A DNA stretch of 57,738 nucleotides from Rubrivivax sp. (GTDB lineage: Bacteria > Pseudomonadota > Gammaproteobacteria > Burkholderiales > Burkholderiaceae_C), in the NCBI GenBank assembly GCA_022843905.1, contig JALHMT010000032.1:1-57738 (forward strand). The letters are read 5' to 3'. The notes beneath the pieces were generated by a model. It made no database searches. It was not told the DNA's origin and worked only from the letters and a program-made list of their open reading frames with translations. The position numbers and the translations under genes were made by a program. Of the stretch, positions 20,790-28,440 are shown one piece after another; position 1 is the stretch's first letter; the number at the start of each line of letters is the position of its first letter.

Positions 20790-21821
20790 ATGTCCGCACT
20801 CATGGGTGTCGCCAAAAACCTTCGATTCGGCGTGGCGCTGACCGCGCTCGGCCTGCCTGCGCTGGCTGGCGCCCAGGTGGTGTTCACCGCGTCGTCCTGG
20901 CTTGCGCCCAGCCATGGCTTGAGCGAGACCCAGAAGGAATGGTGCGGCCAGCTGGAGCAGAAGACTGCCGGCAAGGCGAGGTGCAACATCCTCCCGCGCG
21001 CCGTGTCGGCCCCGCCCGGCACCTTCGACGCCGTGCGCAACGGGCTGGCCGACCTGTCCTTCACCGTGCACGGCTACACCCCCGGCCGCTTCCTGCTGAC
21101 GCAGATGGCCGAGGTGCCCTTCCTGGGGGATTCCTCGGAAGCCTCCTCGGTGGCTTTCCAGCGCATGTATGCCAGGCACCCGGCGCTGGCCGAAGAGCAC
21201 AAGGGTGTCAAGGTGCTGAGCGTCTTCACGCACGGCCCCGGCATGATCTTCAACACCAAGCGGCCCATCACGAAGATCGACGACCTCTCCGGCCTGAAGT
21301 TCCGCGTGGGTGGCGGCATGGTCAACGAGATCAGCAAGGCGCTGGGCATGAACGTCACGCTCAAGCCGGCCCCTGAGAGCTACGAGCTGCTGTCCACCGG
21401 CGTGATGGACGGCACGCTGTTCCCGGCCGAGTCGGTCGAGTCCTTCAAGATCGACAAGGTCATCAAGCAGGCCACCACCTTCCCCGGCGGGCTCTACAAC
21501 ACGAGTTTCGTGTTCATGATGAACCAGGCCAAGTACGACAGCCTGCCGCCCGACGTGAAGAAGGTCGTCGACGAACTCTCGGGCGAGACCGCTGCGCGCA
21601 TGTTCGGTCGCAGCTGGGACAGGGTCGACCGCCGCGGACTGGCCTTCATGCAGGCCGCCGGGGTGCAGTTCACCAAGGCCGATCCGGCCTTCGTGAAGGC
21701 CGTCGAGGCCCGGACCGCGCCGGTGGTCGAAGCCTGGGCTGCCCAGGCCGCCGCCAAGGGCCTGAAGGACCCGAAGAAGGTGCTGTCCGAGTACCGCGCC
21801 GAGATCAGGAAGCTGCAGTAA
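20790..21821 (+). CDS. TRAP transporter substrate-binding protein, DctP-type
   Basis: Periplasmic solute-binding subunit of a tripartite ATP-independent periplasmic (TRAP) transporter, 343 residues. The ATG at 20790 is chosen because AGGAG lies 6 bases upstream, just after a T-rich stretch. The signal peptide ends near LPALAGA. The hallmark DctP segment is present (IDDLSGLKFRVGGGMVNEI, then ALGMNV), including the conserved Arg in KFRV that usually salt-bridges a carboxylate ligand. FNTKRPI and GVMDGTLFPAES also fit. Both membrane subunits follow, then a cytosine-deaminase-like enzyme, so the cargo may be a carboxylated or cyclic-amide nitrogen compound rather than a simple C4-dicarboxylate. 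Confidence 0.92.
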   Translation: MSALMGVAKNLRFGVALTALGLPALAGAQVVFTASSWLAPSHGLSETQKEWCGQLEQKTAGKARCNILPRAVSAPPGTFDAVRNGLADLSFTVHGYTPGRFLLTQMAEVPFLGDSSEASSVAFQRMYARHPALAEEHKGVKVLSVFTHGPGMIFNTKRPITKIDDLSGLKFRVGGGMVNEISKALGMNVTLKPAPESYELLSTGVMDGTLFPAESVESFKIDKVIKQATTFPGGLYNTSFVFMMNQAKYDSLPPDVKKVVDELSGETAARMFGRSWDRVDRRGLAFMQAAGVQFTKADPAFVKAVEARTAPVVEAWAAQAAAKGLKDPKKVLSEYRAEIRKLQ

Positions 21822-21828
21822 GCGCGTC

Positions 21829-22320
21829 TTGAAGAAGCTGCTGTCGACGCTGTGCGGCCTGCTGGCCGCGCTGGCGCTGTTCGCCATCATGCTGTTGACG
21901 CTGGTCGATGTCAGCGGGCGCAAGCTCATCGACACCTCGGTGACAGGTTCGCTGGAACTCACCGAGCTGTTGATGGTGGCCGTGATCTTCGCCGGCCTGC
22001 CGCTGGTGTCGATGCAGGGCGAGCACGTGGTCTTCGATTCGCTCGACCGTTTCCTGCCGCGCTGGCTGCTGCGCCTGCAGCGCGTGCTCGTCGAACTGCT
22101 GTGCATGGGCGCGCTGCTGGGTGTGGCCTGGCTGATGTGGACCAAGGCCGGGCAGATGGTGGAGTACGGCGACACCACGGCGCAACTGCGCTGGCCGCTC
22201 GGCCCCTTCGTCTACGCCATGAGCGTGCTGTGTGCCGTCACCGGCCTGGTGCACGCCCTGCTGATCTGGCAGCCGGTGCCGCACCACCACCCCGGCGTGC
22301 GGGAAGGCGGCAGCCCGTGA
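21829..22320 (+). CDS. TRAP transporter small permease, DctQ-type
   Basis: Small membrane subunit of the TRAP transporter, 163 residues, with four predicted transmembrane helices (~5-27, 43-63, 84-107, 124-147). The DctQ signature region TGSLELTELLMVAVIFAGLP is present. The start appears to be TTG (LKKLLSTLCG), only 7 bases after the binding-protein stop. It overlaps the large permease by GTGA, so the two membrane subunits are translationally coupled. Confidence 0.9.
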   Translation: MKKLLSTLCGLLAALALFAIMLLTLVDVSGRKLIDTSVTGSLELTELLMVAVIFAGLPLVSMQGEHVVFDSLDRFLPRWLLRLQRVLVELLCMGALLGVAWLMWTKAGQMVEYGDTTAQLRWPLGPFVYAMSVLCAVTGLVHALLIWQPVPHHHPGVREGGSP

Positions 22321-23609
22321 CCGACGCGCTGATCGGTTTCGGCTGCGTCTTCCTGCTGGCCCTGCTGCGCGTGCCGCTGGCCTTCGCGATGGGGCTGGTC
22401 GGGTTCGTCGGCCTGGGCCTGCTGCGCGGCTGGACGCCGACCATGGCCAACGCGGCGCAGGTCGTCTACGACACCGGCTTCGCCTACACGCTCAGCGTGG
22501 TGCCGCTGTTCATCCTGATGGGCAACTTCGTCGCGCGTGCCGGCCTGGCGCATGAACTCTTCCGCGCGGCCTACGCCTTCGTCGGCCACGTCCGCGGCGG
22601 TCTGGCCCATGCCACCGTGATCGCCTGTGCCGGCTTCGGCGCCATCTGCGGCTCGTCGATCGCCACCGCGGCCACCATGAGCAAGGTGGCCTATCCGCCG
22701 ATGAAGAAGCTCGGTTACGCCGACTACCTGTCCACCGGCGTCATCGCCGCCAGCGGCACCCTGGGCATCATGATCCCGCCCTCGACCATCCTGGTCATCT
22801 ACGGCATCGTCACCGAGACGCACATCGGCAAGCTCTTCGCCGCGGGCATCCTGCCGGGCCTGCTGTGCGCACTGCTGCTGATGGCCGGCGTGGCCTGGAT
22901 CACCTGGCGTGACCCGCTGGCCGGCCCGGCCGGCGAGCGCTCCACATGGGCCCAGCGTCTGCGCGCGGTGCGCGACATCTGGGGCGTGGCGCTGCTGGTG
23001 GTGGTGGTGCTGGGCGGCATCTACGGCGGCGTGTTCACGGCCACCGAAGGCGCCGGCATCGGGGCCTCGGGCGCCTTCTTCTTCGCCCTGGCGCGGCGCG
23101 CGCTGACGCTGAAGATCCTGTCCGACATCCTGGTCGAGAGCGCTCGCACCACGGCCATGTTGTTCACCATCCTCATCGCGGCGATGCTGTTCTCCAGCTT
23201 CGTCAACTTCACCACCATGCCGGGCGATCTGAAGGACTGGATCCTGCACCTGGGCCTGTCGCCGGTGATGGTGGTGGGTGCGATGATGCTGATCTACGTG
23301 CTGCTGGGCACCATCATGGAAGAGCTGTCGATGGTGCTGCTGACCATCCCGGTGTTCTTCCCCATCGTCACCAGTCTCGGCTTCGACCCCGTGTGGTTCG
23401 GCGTGCTGATCGTGCTGGTGGTGCAGATCGGCCTGATCTCGCCGCCGGTAGGCATGAACCTCTTCGTGCTGAACGCGCTGCTCAAGGACGTGGCGCTGAC
23501 CCAGATCTTCCGAGGCGTCTGGCTGTTCGTGCTGATGCTGGTGCTGGCGCTCATCGTGGTGCTGGAGTTTCAGCCGCTGGCGCTGTGGCTGCCCTCGTTC
23601 ATGCGATAA
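22317..23609 (+). CDS. TRAP transporter large permease, DctM-type
   Basis: Channel-forming subunit of the TRAP transporter, 430 residues, about 12 hydrophobic segments in the inner membrane. Family motifs include AGFGAICGSSIATAATMSKV, SGTLGIMIPPSTILVIYGI, EELSMVLLTIPVFFPIV and QIGLISPPVGMNLFVLN; these cover the two Na+/substrate hairpin regions. The GTG start overlaps the DctQ stop. The stop is 8 bases before the amidohydrolase start, so transporter and enzyme are almost certainly one operon. Confidence 0.94.
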   Translation: MTDALIGFGCVFLLALLRVPLAFAMGLVGFVGLGLLRGWTPTMANAAQVVYDTGFAYTLSVVPLFILMGNFVARAGLAHELFRAAYAFVGHVRGGLAHATVIACAGFGAICGSSIATAATMSKVAYPPMKKLGYADYLSTGVIAASGTLGIMIPPSTILVIYGIVTETHIGKLFAAGILPGLLCALLLMAGVAWITWRDPLAGPAGERSTWAQRLRAVRDIWGVALLVVVVLGGIYGGVFTATEGAGIGASGAFFFALARRALTLKILSDILVESARTTAMLFTILIAAMLFSSFVNFTTMPGDLKDWILHLGLSPVMVVGAMMLIYVLLGTIMEELSMVLLTIPVFFPIVTSLGFDPVWFGVLIVLVVQIGLISPPVGMNLFVLNALLKDVALTQIFRGVWLFVLMLVLALIVVLEFQPLALWLPSFMR

Positions 23610-23617
23610 CGCGAGCC

Positions 23618-24901
23618 ATGGCTGCACCGCTCCTCATCCGCAATGCCACGCTGCCCGATGGGCGCACCGGCATCGATCTGCTCGCCCGCGACGGGCGCAT
23701 CGAAGCCGTGGGGCCCGCGCTCGGCACGCCCGAAGCTGCAGAGGTCATCGACGCCGGCGGCTGGATGCTGTCGCCGCCCTTCGTCGACGCGCACTTCCAC
23801 ATGGACGCCACGCTCAGCTACGGGTTGCCGCGCGTCAACGCCAGCGGCACGCTGCTGGAGGGCATCGCGCTGTGGGGCGAACTGAAGCCGCAGCTGACCC
23901 AGGACGCCCTGGTCGTGCGGGCCCTCGACTACTGCGACTGGGCCGTCGCCCAGGGCCTGCTGGCTATCCGCACGCACGTCGATGTCTGCGACGATCGCCT
24001 GCTGGCCGTCGAAGCGCTGCTGCACGTGCGCGAACGCGTGCGGCCCTACATCGATCTGCAGCTGGTCGCCTTCCCGCAGGACGGCGTGCTGCGAGCCCCG
24101 CGTGCGATGGTCAACCTGCAGCGCGCGCTCGACCTCGGTGTCGACGTCGTCGGCGGCATCCCGCACTTCGAGCGCACCATGGCCGACGGCGCCGAAAGCG
24201 TGCGCCTGCTGTGCGAGCTGGCCGCCGCGCGCGGCCTGCGCGTGGACATGCACTGCGACGAGAGCGACGACCCGCTGTCGCGTCACATCGAGACCCTGGC
24301 TTTCCACACGCAACGACTGGGCCTGCACGGCCGTGTCACGGGCTCGCACCTGACGTCCATGCATTCGATGGACAACTACTACGTCAGCAAGCTGCTGCCG
24401 CTGATCCGCGAGGCCGGCGTGCATGCGGTGGCAAACCCCCTCATCAACATCACGCTGCAGGGCCGCCACGACAGCTACCCCAGGCGCCGCGGCATGACGC
24501 GCGTGCCGGAGATGCTGGCTGCCGGCATCAATGTCGGTTTCGGCCACGACTGCGTGATGGACCCGTGGTATTCGCTGGGCAGCGGTTGCATGCTGGAAGT
24601 GGCCGCCATGGGCCTGCACGTGGCGCAGATGACCTCGCAGCAGGGCATGCGTCAGTGCTTCGATGCCGTCACCGTCAACAACGCGCGCATCCTGGGCCTG
24701 GAGGGTTACGGCCTGGAGCCCGGCTGCCATGCCGACTTCCTGCTGCTGCAGGCGCGCTCGCCGGTCGAGGCTCTCCGTTTGCGTGCGCAGCGCCTGCTGG
24801 TGGTGCGTGCCGGCACCGTCATCGCCCGCTCACCCGAGCGAACGGCGACGCTGAACCTGCCCGGGCGACCCGATCGCGTGGATTTCACACGACAAACCTG
24901 A
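23618..24901 (+). CDS. cytosine deaminase-like amidohydrolase
   Basis: A metal-dependent deaminase of the amidohydrolase superfamily, 427 residues, cytoplasmic. It matches E. coli CodA closely along its length. Metal and catalytic residues are present: His59/His61 (DAHFHMD), His212 and Glu215 (MHCDES), His244 (GSHLTSMHS) and Asp311 (FGHD). Gln154 (AFPQDG) corresponds to the CodA residue that contacts the pyrimidine. One active-site position differs: CodA has two Asp (GHDDV, the second being Asp314), here GHDCV with Cys312. Changes at Asp314 are known to alter CodA substrate preference. Co-transcription with a TRAP transporter suggests scavenging of an imported cyclic nitrogen compound; the exact substrate is uncertain. 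Confidence 0.88.
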   Translation: MAAPLLIRNATLPDGRTGIDLLARDGRIEAVGPALGTPEAAEVIDAGGWMLSPPFVDAHFHMDATLSYGLPRVNASGTLLEGIALWGELKPQLTQDALVVRALDYCDWAVAQGLLAIRTHVDVCDDRLLAVEALLHVRERVRPYIDLQLVAFPQDGVLRAPRAMVNLQRALDLGVDVVGGIPHFERTMADGAESVRLLCELAAARGLRVDMHCDESDDPLSRHIETLAFHTQRLGLHGRVTGSHLTSMHSMDNYYVSKLLPLIREAGVHAVANPLINITLQGRHDSYPRRRGMTRVPEMLAAGINVGFGHDCVMDPWYSLGSGCMLEVAAMGLHVAQMTSQQGMRQCFDAVTVNNARILGLEGYGLEPGCHADFLLLQARSPVEALRLRAQRLLVVRAGTVIARSPERTATLNLPGRPDRVDFTRQT

Positions 24902-24925
24902 ACGTCGTCAGGGGGGGTGCTTCGC

Positions 24926-24931
24926 TAGAAT
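24926..24931 (+). promoter_or_regulatory. possible -10 element of the GST gene
   Basis: TAGAAT lies 40 bases before the ATG, just after a weak hairpin (CCTGA/TCAGG, 24897-24912) that overlaps the deaminase stop. No good -35 is present. Confidence 0.3.
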
Positions 24932-24970
24932 CCACGTCTTCGATGCAGCCTGGCAGACCTTCAAGTGCCC

Positions 24971-25588
24971 ATGAAACTGATCGGTTCCCTCACCAGCCCT
25001 TACGTGCGCAAGGTGCGTGTGGTGATGGCCGAGAAGAAGCTCGATTTCCAGCTCGTGCTCGAGGACGTCTGGGGCCACGACGCCATCCTGAAGTCCAACC
25101 CGCTGGGCAAGGTGCCCTGCCTGGTGATGGAAGGCGGCGAGGCGGTCTTCGATTCGCGCGTCATCGTGGAGTACCTCGACACCCTGTCGCCGGTGGGCAA
25201 GCTCATTCCGCCACTGGGCCGTGAACGCACCGAGGTGCGTACCTGGGAGGCTCTGGCCGATGGCGTGCTCGACGCCAGCATCCTGGCGCGCATGGAAGCC
25301 CACTGGACTGGCCGCACCGCCGAACAGCGCTCGCAGGCCTGGATCGACCGCCAGATGTCGAGGGTCGACGCCGCGGTGAAGGCGATGAGCCAGGGCCTGG
25401 GCGAAAAGCCCTTCTGCGCCGGCATCCACTTCACGCTGGCCGATGTGGCGGTGGGTTGTGCGCTGGGTTATCTCGACTTCCGCTATCCGCAGATCGACTG
25501 GCGCGGCTCCCACCCCAATCTTGGCAAGCTGTACGACAAGCTGGCCGCGCGCCAGAGCTTCGTCGACACCGCGCCGCCGACGGCCTGA
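24971..25588 (+). CDS. glutathione S-transferase family protein
   Basis: A cytosolic GST-fold protein of 205 residues. The thioredoxin-like N-terminal domain (~1-78) has MKLIGSLTSPYVRKVRVVM, with Ser/Thr at the usual catalytic position. The cis-Pro lies in NPLGKVPCL, and the glutathione-contacting acidic-Ser pair is FDSR. The helical C-terminal domain (~85-205) contains FTLADVAVGCALGYLD, the GST N-capping box. The ATG at 24971 is used; a GTG two codons upstream is also possible. It seems to be transcribed separately from the TRAP operon. The substrate is unknown: conjugation or a glutathione-dependent isomerase/reductase are all possible. Confidence 0.92.
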   Translation: MKLIGSLTSPYVRKVRVVMAEKKLDFQLVLEDVWGHDAILKSNPLGKVPCLVMEGGEAVFDSRVIVEYLDTLSPVGKLIPPLGRERTEVRTWEALADGVLDASILARMEAHWTGRTAEQRSQAWIDRQMSRVDAAVKAMSQGLGEKPFCAGIHFTLADVAVGCALGYLDFRYPQIDWRGSHPNLGKLYDKLAARQSFVDTAPPTA

Positions 25589-25639
25589 GCGTCTCCGGCC
25601 CTGTTCAGCGGCCGGCGAGCGGCGACGTACCGCTCCTCT

Positions 25640-27292
25640 TCAGTGGACGCCGGTCGCAGAGAAGCTGTCCGCGCGTGCGACCGACCAATACAGCTTGAAC
25701 ACGTTGTGCGGCCACTCGGCGCGCCCTTCGATGGCCTCCAGCAGTTCGCCCGGCTTCACCAGCGGCAGCAGATTGGCCAGCAGCCGCACGTCGCTGCCTG
25801 AGATGCGGCGCACGATGTGCAGTGCGGTGATCTGGTTCGGATGGCTCAGGCCGGCGGCCTGCACCAGCTCCTTCAGCGCAGCCAGCGTGTTCTGATGAAA
25901 GCGGTAGACCCGCTCCGTCTTGTCGGGCACCACCAGCGCCTTCTGCCGCTGCGGGTCCTGCGTCGTCACTCCCGTGGGACAGGCGCCCGTGTGGCAGGCC
26001 TGCGCCTGGATGCAGCCCAGCGCGAACATGAAGCCGCGCGCGGCGTTGCACCAGTCGGCACCCAGCGCCATCACCCGGGCGATGTCGAAGGCGCCGATGA
26101 CCTTGCCGGCCGCCCCGACCCTGATCTTGTCGCGCAGTCCCAGCCCGGTGAGCGAGTTGTGCACCAGCAGCAGGCCTTCCTGCAGCGGTGCGCCGACATG
26201 GTCGGTGAATTCGAGCGGCGCCGCACCGGTGCCGCCCTCGGCGCCGTCGACGACGACGAAGTCGGGCAGGATGCCGGTCTCCAGCATGGCCTTGCAGATG
26301 GCGAACCACTCCCAGGGGTGCCCGATGCAGAGCTTGAAGCCGGTCGGCTTGCCGCCCGACAACTGGCGCAGGCGTTCGATGAACTGCATCATCTCCACCG
26401 GCGTCCTGAAGGCACTGTGGCTGGCCGGGCTCACGCAATCCACACCCAGCGGCACGCCACGCGCCGCCGCGATCTCGGGCGTCACCTTCGATGCCGGCAG
26501 CACGCCGCCGTGCCCTGGCTTGGCGCCCTGGCTGAGCTTCAGCTCGATCATCTTCACCTGCGGATCCAAGGCATTGGCAGCGAAGCGCTCGGCGTTGAAC
26601 GTGCCGTCGTCGTTGCGGCAGCCGAAGTAGCCCGAGCCGATCTCCCAGATGAGGTCGCCGCCGTGCTTGCGGTGGTGTTCGCTGATCGAGCCTTCGCCCG
26701 TGTCGTGGGCGAAGCCACCCTTCTTCGCGCCGCCGTTGAGTGCCAGGATGGCGTTGGCCGACAGCGCGCCGAAGCTCATCGCCGAGATGTTGAAGATGCT
26801 GGCCTCGTAGGGCTGCGTGCAGGACGAATGCGCGCCGATGGTGACGCGGAAGTCGTGCGAGGCGATCTCGGTCGGCGCCATCGAGTGGTTGATCCACTCG
26901 TAGCCGGGCTCCTGCACGTTGAGTTGCGTACCGAAGGGGCGCTTGTCGGGCTCGCCCTTGGCGCGCTGGTAGACCAGCGAGCGCTGCATGCGCGAGAACG
27001 GCGTGGCCTCGGTGTCGCTCTCGATGAAGTACTGGCGGATCTCGATGCGCACGAATTCCAGCAGGAAGCGCATGTGGCCGATCACCGGATAGTTGCGCAG
27101 CACCGAGTGGCGCGTCTGGTGCGTGTCGCGCCAGCCGAGACCGACGAGGAAGAGGCAGACCAGGGCCAGCAGGCCGCCGACATCGAAGGCCACCCAGGCA
27201 AAGAGCGACAGCAGGAAGCCCACGGCGCAGGCCAGCCAGGCCGTGTAGCGCACGGGAAAGTGCTGGTCGAGCTTGTTCAGCCAGGCGTGCAT
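25640..27292 (-). CDS. membrane-anchored FMN-binding glutamate synthase family protein
   Basis: A protein of 550 residues with two hydrophobic segments at the N-terminus (~16-52), followed by the FMN/Fe-S domain of glutamate synthase (TIM barrel, ~90-520). The [3Fe-4S] ligands are spaced as in GltB: Cys427, Cys433 and Cys438 (ACHTGACPTGVTTQ). The FMN region contains GAEGGTGAAPLEF and LLVHNSLTGLGLRDKI. It lacks the amidotransferase domain and the GXGXG helix domain of GltB, so it cannot make glutamate from glutamine alone. This family is widespread in proteobacteria but its reaction is not established. It is convergent with the GST gene and followed by the hydrolase in the same direction. Confidence 0.9.
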   Translation of the reverse strand: MHAWLNKLDQHFPVRYTAWLACAVGFLLSLFAWVAFDVGGLLALVCLFLVGLGWRDTHQTRHSVLRNYPVIGHMRFLLEFVRIEIRQYFIESDTEATPFSRMQRSLVYQRAKGEPDKRPFGTQLNVQEPGYEWINHSMAPTEIASHDFRVTIGAHSSCTQPYEASIFNISAMSFGALSANAILALNGGAKKGGFAHDTGEGSISEHHRKHGGDLIWEIGSGYFGCRNDDGTFNAERFAANALDPQVKMIELKLSQGAKPGHGGVLPASKVTPEIAAARGVPLGVDCVSPASHSAFRTPVEMMQFIERLRQLSGGKPTGFKLCIGHPWEWFAICKAMLETGILPDFVVVDGAEGGTGAAPLEFTDHVGAPLQEGLLLVHNSLTGLGLRDKIRVGAAGKVIGAFDIARVMALGADWCNAARGFMFALGCIQAQACHTGACPTGVTTQDPQRQKALVVPDKTERVYRFHQNTLAALKELVQAAGLSHPNQITALHIVRRISGSDVRLLANLLPLVKPGELLEAIEGRAEWPHNVFKLYWSVARADSFSATGVH

Positions 27293-27401
27293 GCAGATGT
27301 CTCCCTCGGCAGGTCGGCGTCTCGGCAGACCTTTGCACGTCGATCGTAGCGGGCCCTTGTGTGCATTCGCGCCACGAGTTACGGCGCGTTTCCGGGCCTG
27401 C

Positions 27402-28310
27402 TCAGGGCATGAAGAAGTCCGCCAGGGCGGTGGCTGTCTCTTGAGGCAGTTCCTCGGGGATGTAGTGACCGCAGGGCAGCGCCTGGCCGGTCACGCTGGC
27501 ACTGCACTGCGCGCGCCACAGCGCCATGGGGTCGAACAGCGCATGCACCACGCCGCGCAGGCCCCACAGCACCAGGGTGTCGCAGCGGATCTTCTCTCCC
27601 TGCAGTCTCGACAGGCGGTCGTGTTCGAGGTCGATGCCGGCGCTGGCGCGGTAGTCCTCGCAGGCCCCATGGATGGTCTCGGGCAGGCGGAAGCAGCGCT
27701 CGTACTCGGCCATCGCCTCGGCCTCGATGAACGAGGTGCTGCCGGAGCCCCAGCCGCCGAGTTTCCCCCGCAGGTAGCTCACGGGATCGGCGGCGATCAT
27801 GCGCTCGGGCCTCGGCGTGGGCTGGATCAGGTGGAACCAGTGATAGTAGGCGCTCGCGAAGCGCATGTCGGTGGCCTCGTACATGTCGAGCGTGGGTGCG
27901 ATGTCCAGAAGCGCCAGTCGCCGCACGGCCTGCGGGTGGTCGACCGCCAGCCGGTGCGCGACCCTGCCGCCCCGGTCGTGGCCCGCCAGGAAGAACTGCT
28001 CATGTCCGAGCCTGCGCATGAGGCCCAGCATGTCAGCGGCCATCGTGCGCTTGCTGTAGTTGCCGTGATCGGGCGCCCCCACCGGCTTGTCGGAGTCGCC
28101 ATAACCGCGCAGGTCGGGCAGCACCAGCCGAAAGTGCGGCGCCAGTCGCTGCGCCACGCGATGCCACAGCACGTGGGTCTGCGGAAAGCCGTGCAGCAGC
28201 AGCAGCGGTGGGGCACCGACCGCGCCGCCCGTACGCGTACGCAGTCGCTGACCCCCGACCACGTGATCGGCCTGATCGAAGCCCTCGAACCAGGTTGTGG
28301 CGCTGCTCAT
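27402..28310 (-). CDS. alpha/beta hydrolase, fluoroacetate (haloacetate) dehalogenase-like
   Basis: A soluble alpha/beta hydrolase of 302 residues that follows the bacterial fluoroacetate dehalogenases closely. The nucleophile is Asp112 in GHDRGGR, with carboxylate-binding Arg113 and Arg116. Asp136 and His282 complete the triad. The fluoride-binding trio is also present: His157-Trp158 (YYHW) and Tyr220 (EDYRA). The HGFPQ oxyanion loop is intact. All residues that separate defluorinating enzymes from epoxide hydrolases are therefore kept. The natural substrate is unknown. The gene diverges from the metX leader: its start at 28310 is about 20 bases from that promoter's presumed -10. Confidence 0.86.
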   Translation of the reverse strand: MSSATTWFEGFDQADHVVGGQRLRTRTGGAVGAPPLLLLHGFPQTHVLWHRVAQRLAPHFRLVLPDLRGYGDSDKPVGAPDHGNYSKRTMAADMLGLMRRLGHEQFFLAGHDRGGRVAHRLAVDHPQAVRRLALLDIAPTLDMYEATDMRFASAYYHWFHLIQPTPRPERMIAADPVSYLRGKLGGWGSGSTSFIEAEAMAEYERCFRLPETIHGACEDYRASAGIDLEHDRLSRLQGEKIRCDTLVLWGLRGVVHALFDPMALWRAQCSASVTGQALPCGHYIPEELPQETATALADFFMP

Positions 28311-28331
28311 CGGCGCATCCTAAGGGCTCGG

Positions 28332-28337
28332 TATACT
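28332..28337 (+). promoter_or_regulatory. possible -10 element of the metX leader
   Basis: TATACT lies about 7 bases upstream of the predicted riboswitch 5' end, which is where a transcript beginning with the aptamer would need it. The -35 region is not convincing. Confidence 0.45.
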
Positions 28338-28343
28338 TGTCCT

Positions 28344-28397
28344 CGCGCCGATTTGTTCCGGATTGCGGGCGCATTAACAAATGCCGCTAAACAGGGA
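28344..28397 (+). ncRNA. SAM-II riboswitch
   Basis: The sequence matches the SAM-II (metA-type) aptamer pattern. A P1 stem pairs GCGCC (28345-28349) with GGCGC (28368-28372). The conserved GATTT follows P1, ATTGC precedes the closing arm, and the 3' block AATGCCGCTAAACAGGG carries the pseudoknot and ligand-binding bases. SAM-II binds S-adenosylmethionine and turns off methionine biosynthesis genes. It lies directly upstream of metX, a standard target. An ATG inside the aptamer (28381) is in frame with metX but is not a credible start. Confidence 0.85.
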
Positions 28398-28406
28398 CGC
28401 CGGACG

Positions 28407-28439
28407 CCCGGTGCCCGCTGCAGCGGCGCCGGGTTTTTT
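28407..28439 (+). terminator. intrinsic terminator between the SAM-II aptamer and metX
   Basis: CCCGGTGCC (28407-28415) pairs with GCGCCGGG plus the preceding G (28425-28433), with one G-U pair. Six T residues follow (28434-28439), ending one base before the metX ATG. The position after the aptamer suggests SAM-dependent attenuation, or a hairpin that hides the start region. Confidence 0.75.
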
Positions 28440-28440
28440 C

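Noticed and set aside
28381..28440. ATG at 28381 as the metX start
   Set aside because: It lies in the conserved 3' block of the SAM-II aptamer, and the added 20 residues would be encoded by the aptamer and terminator.
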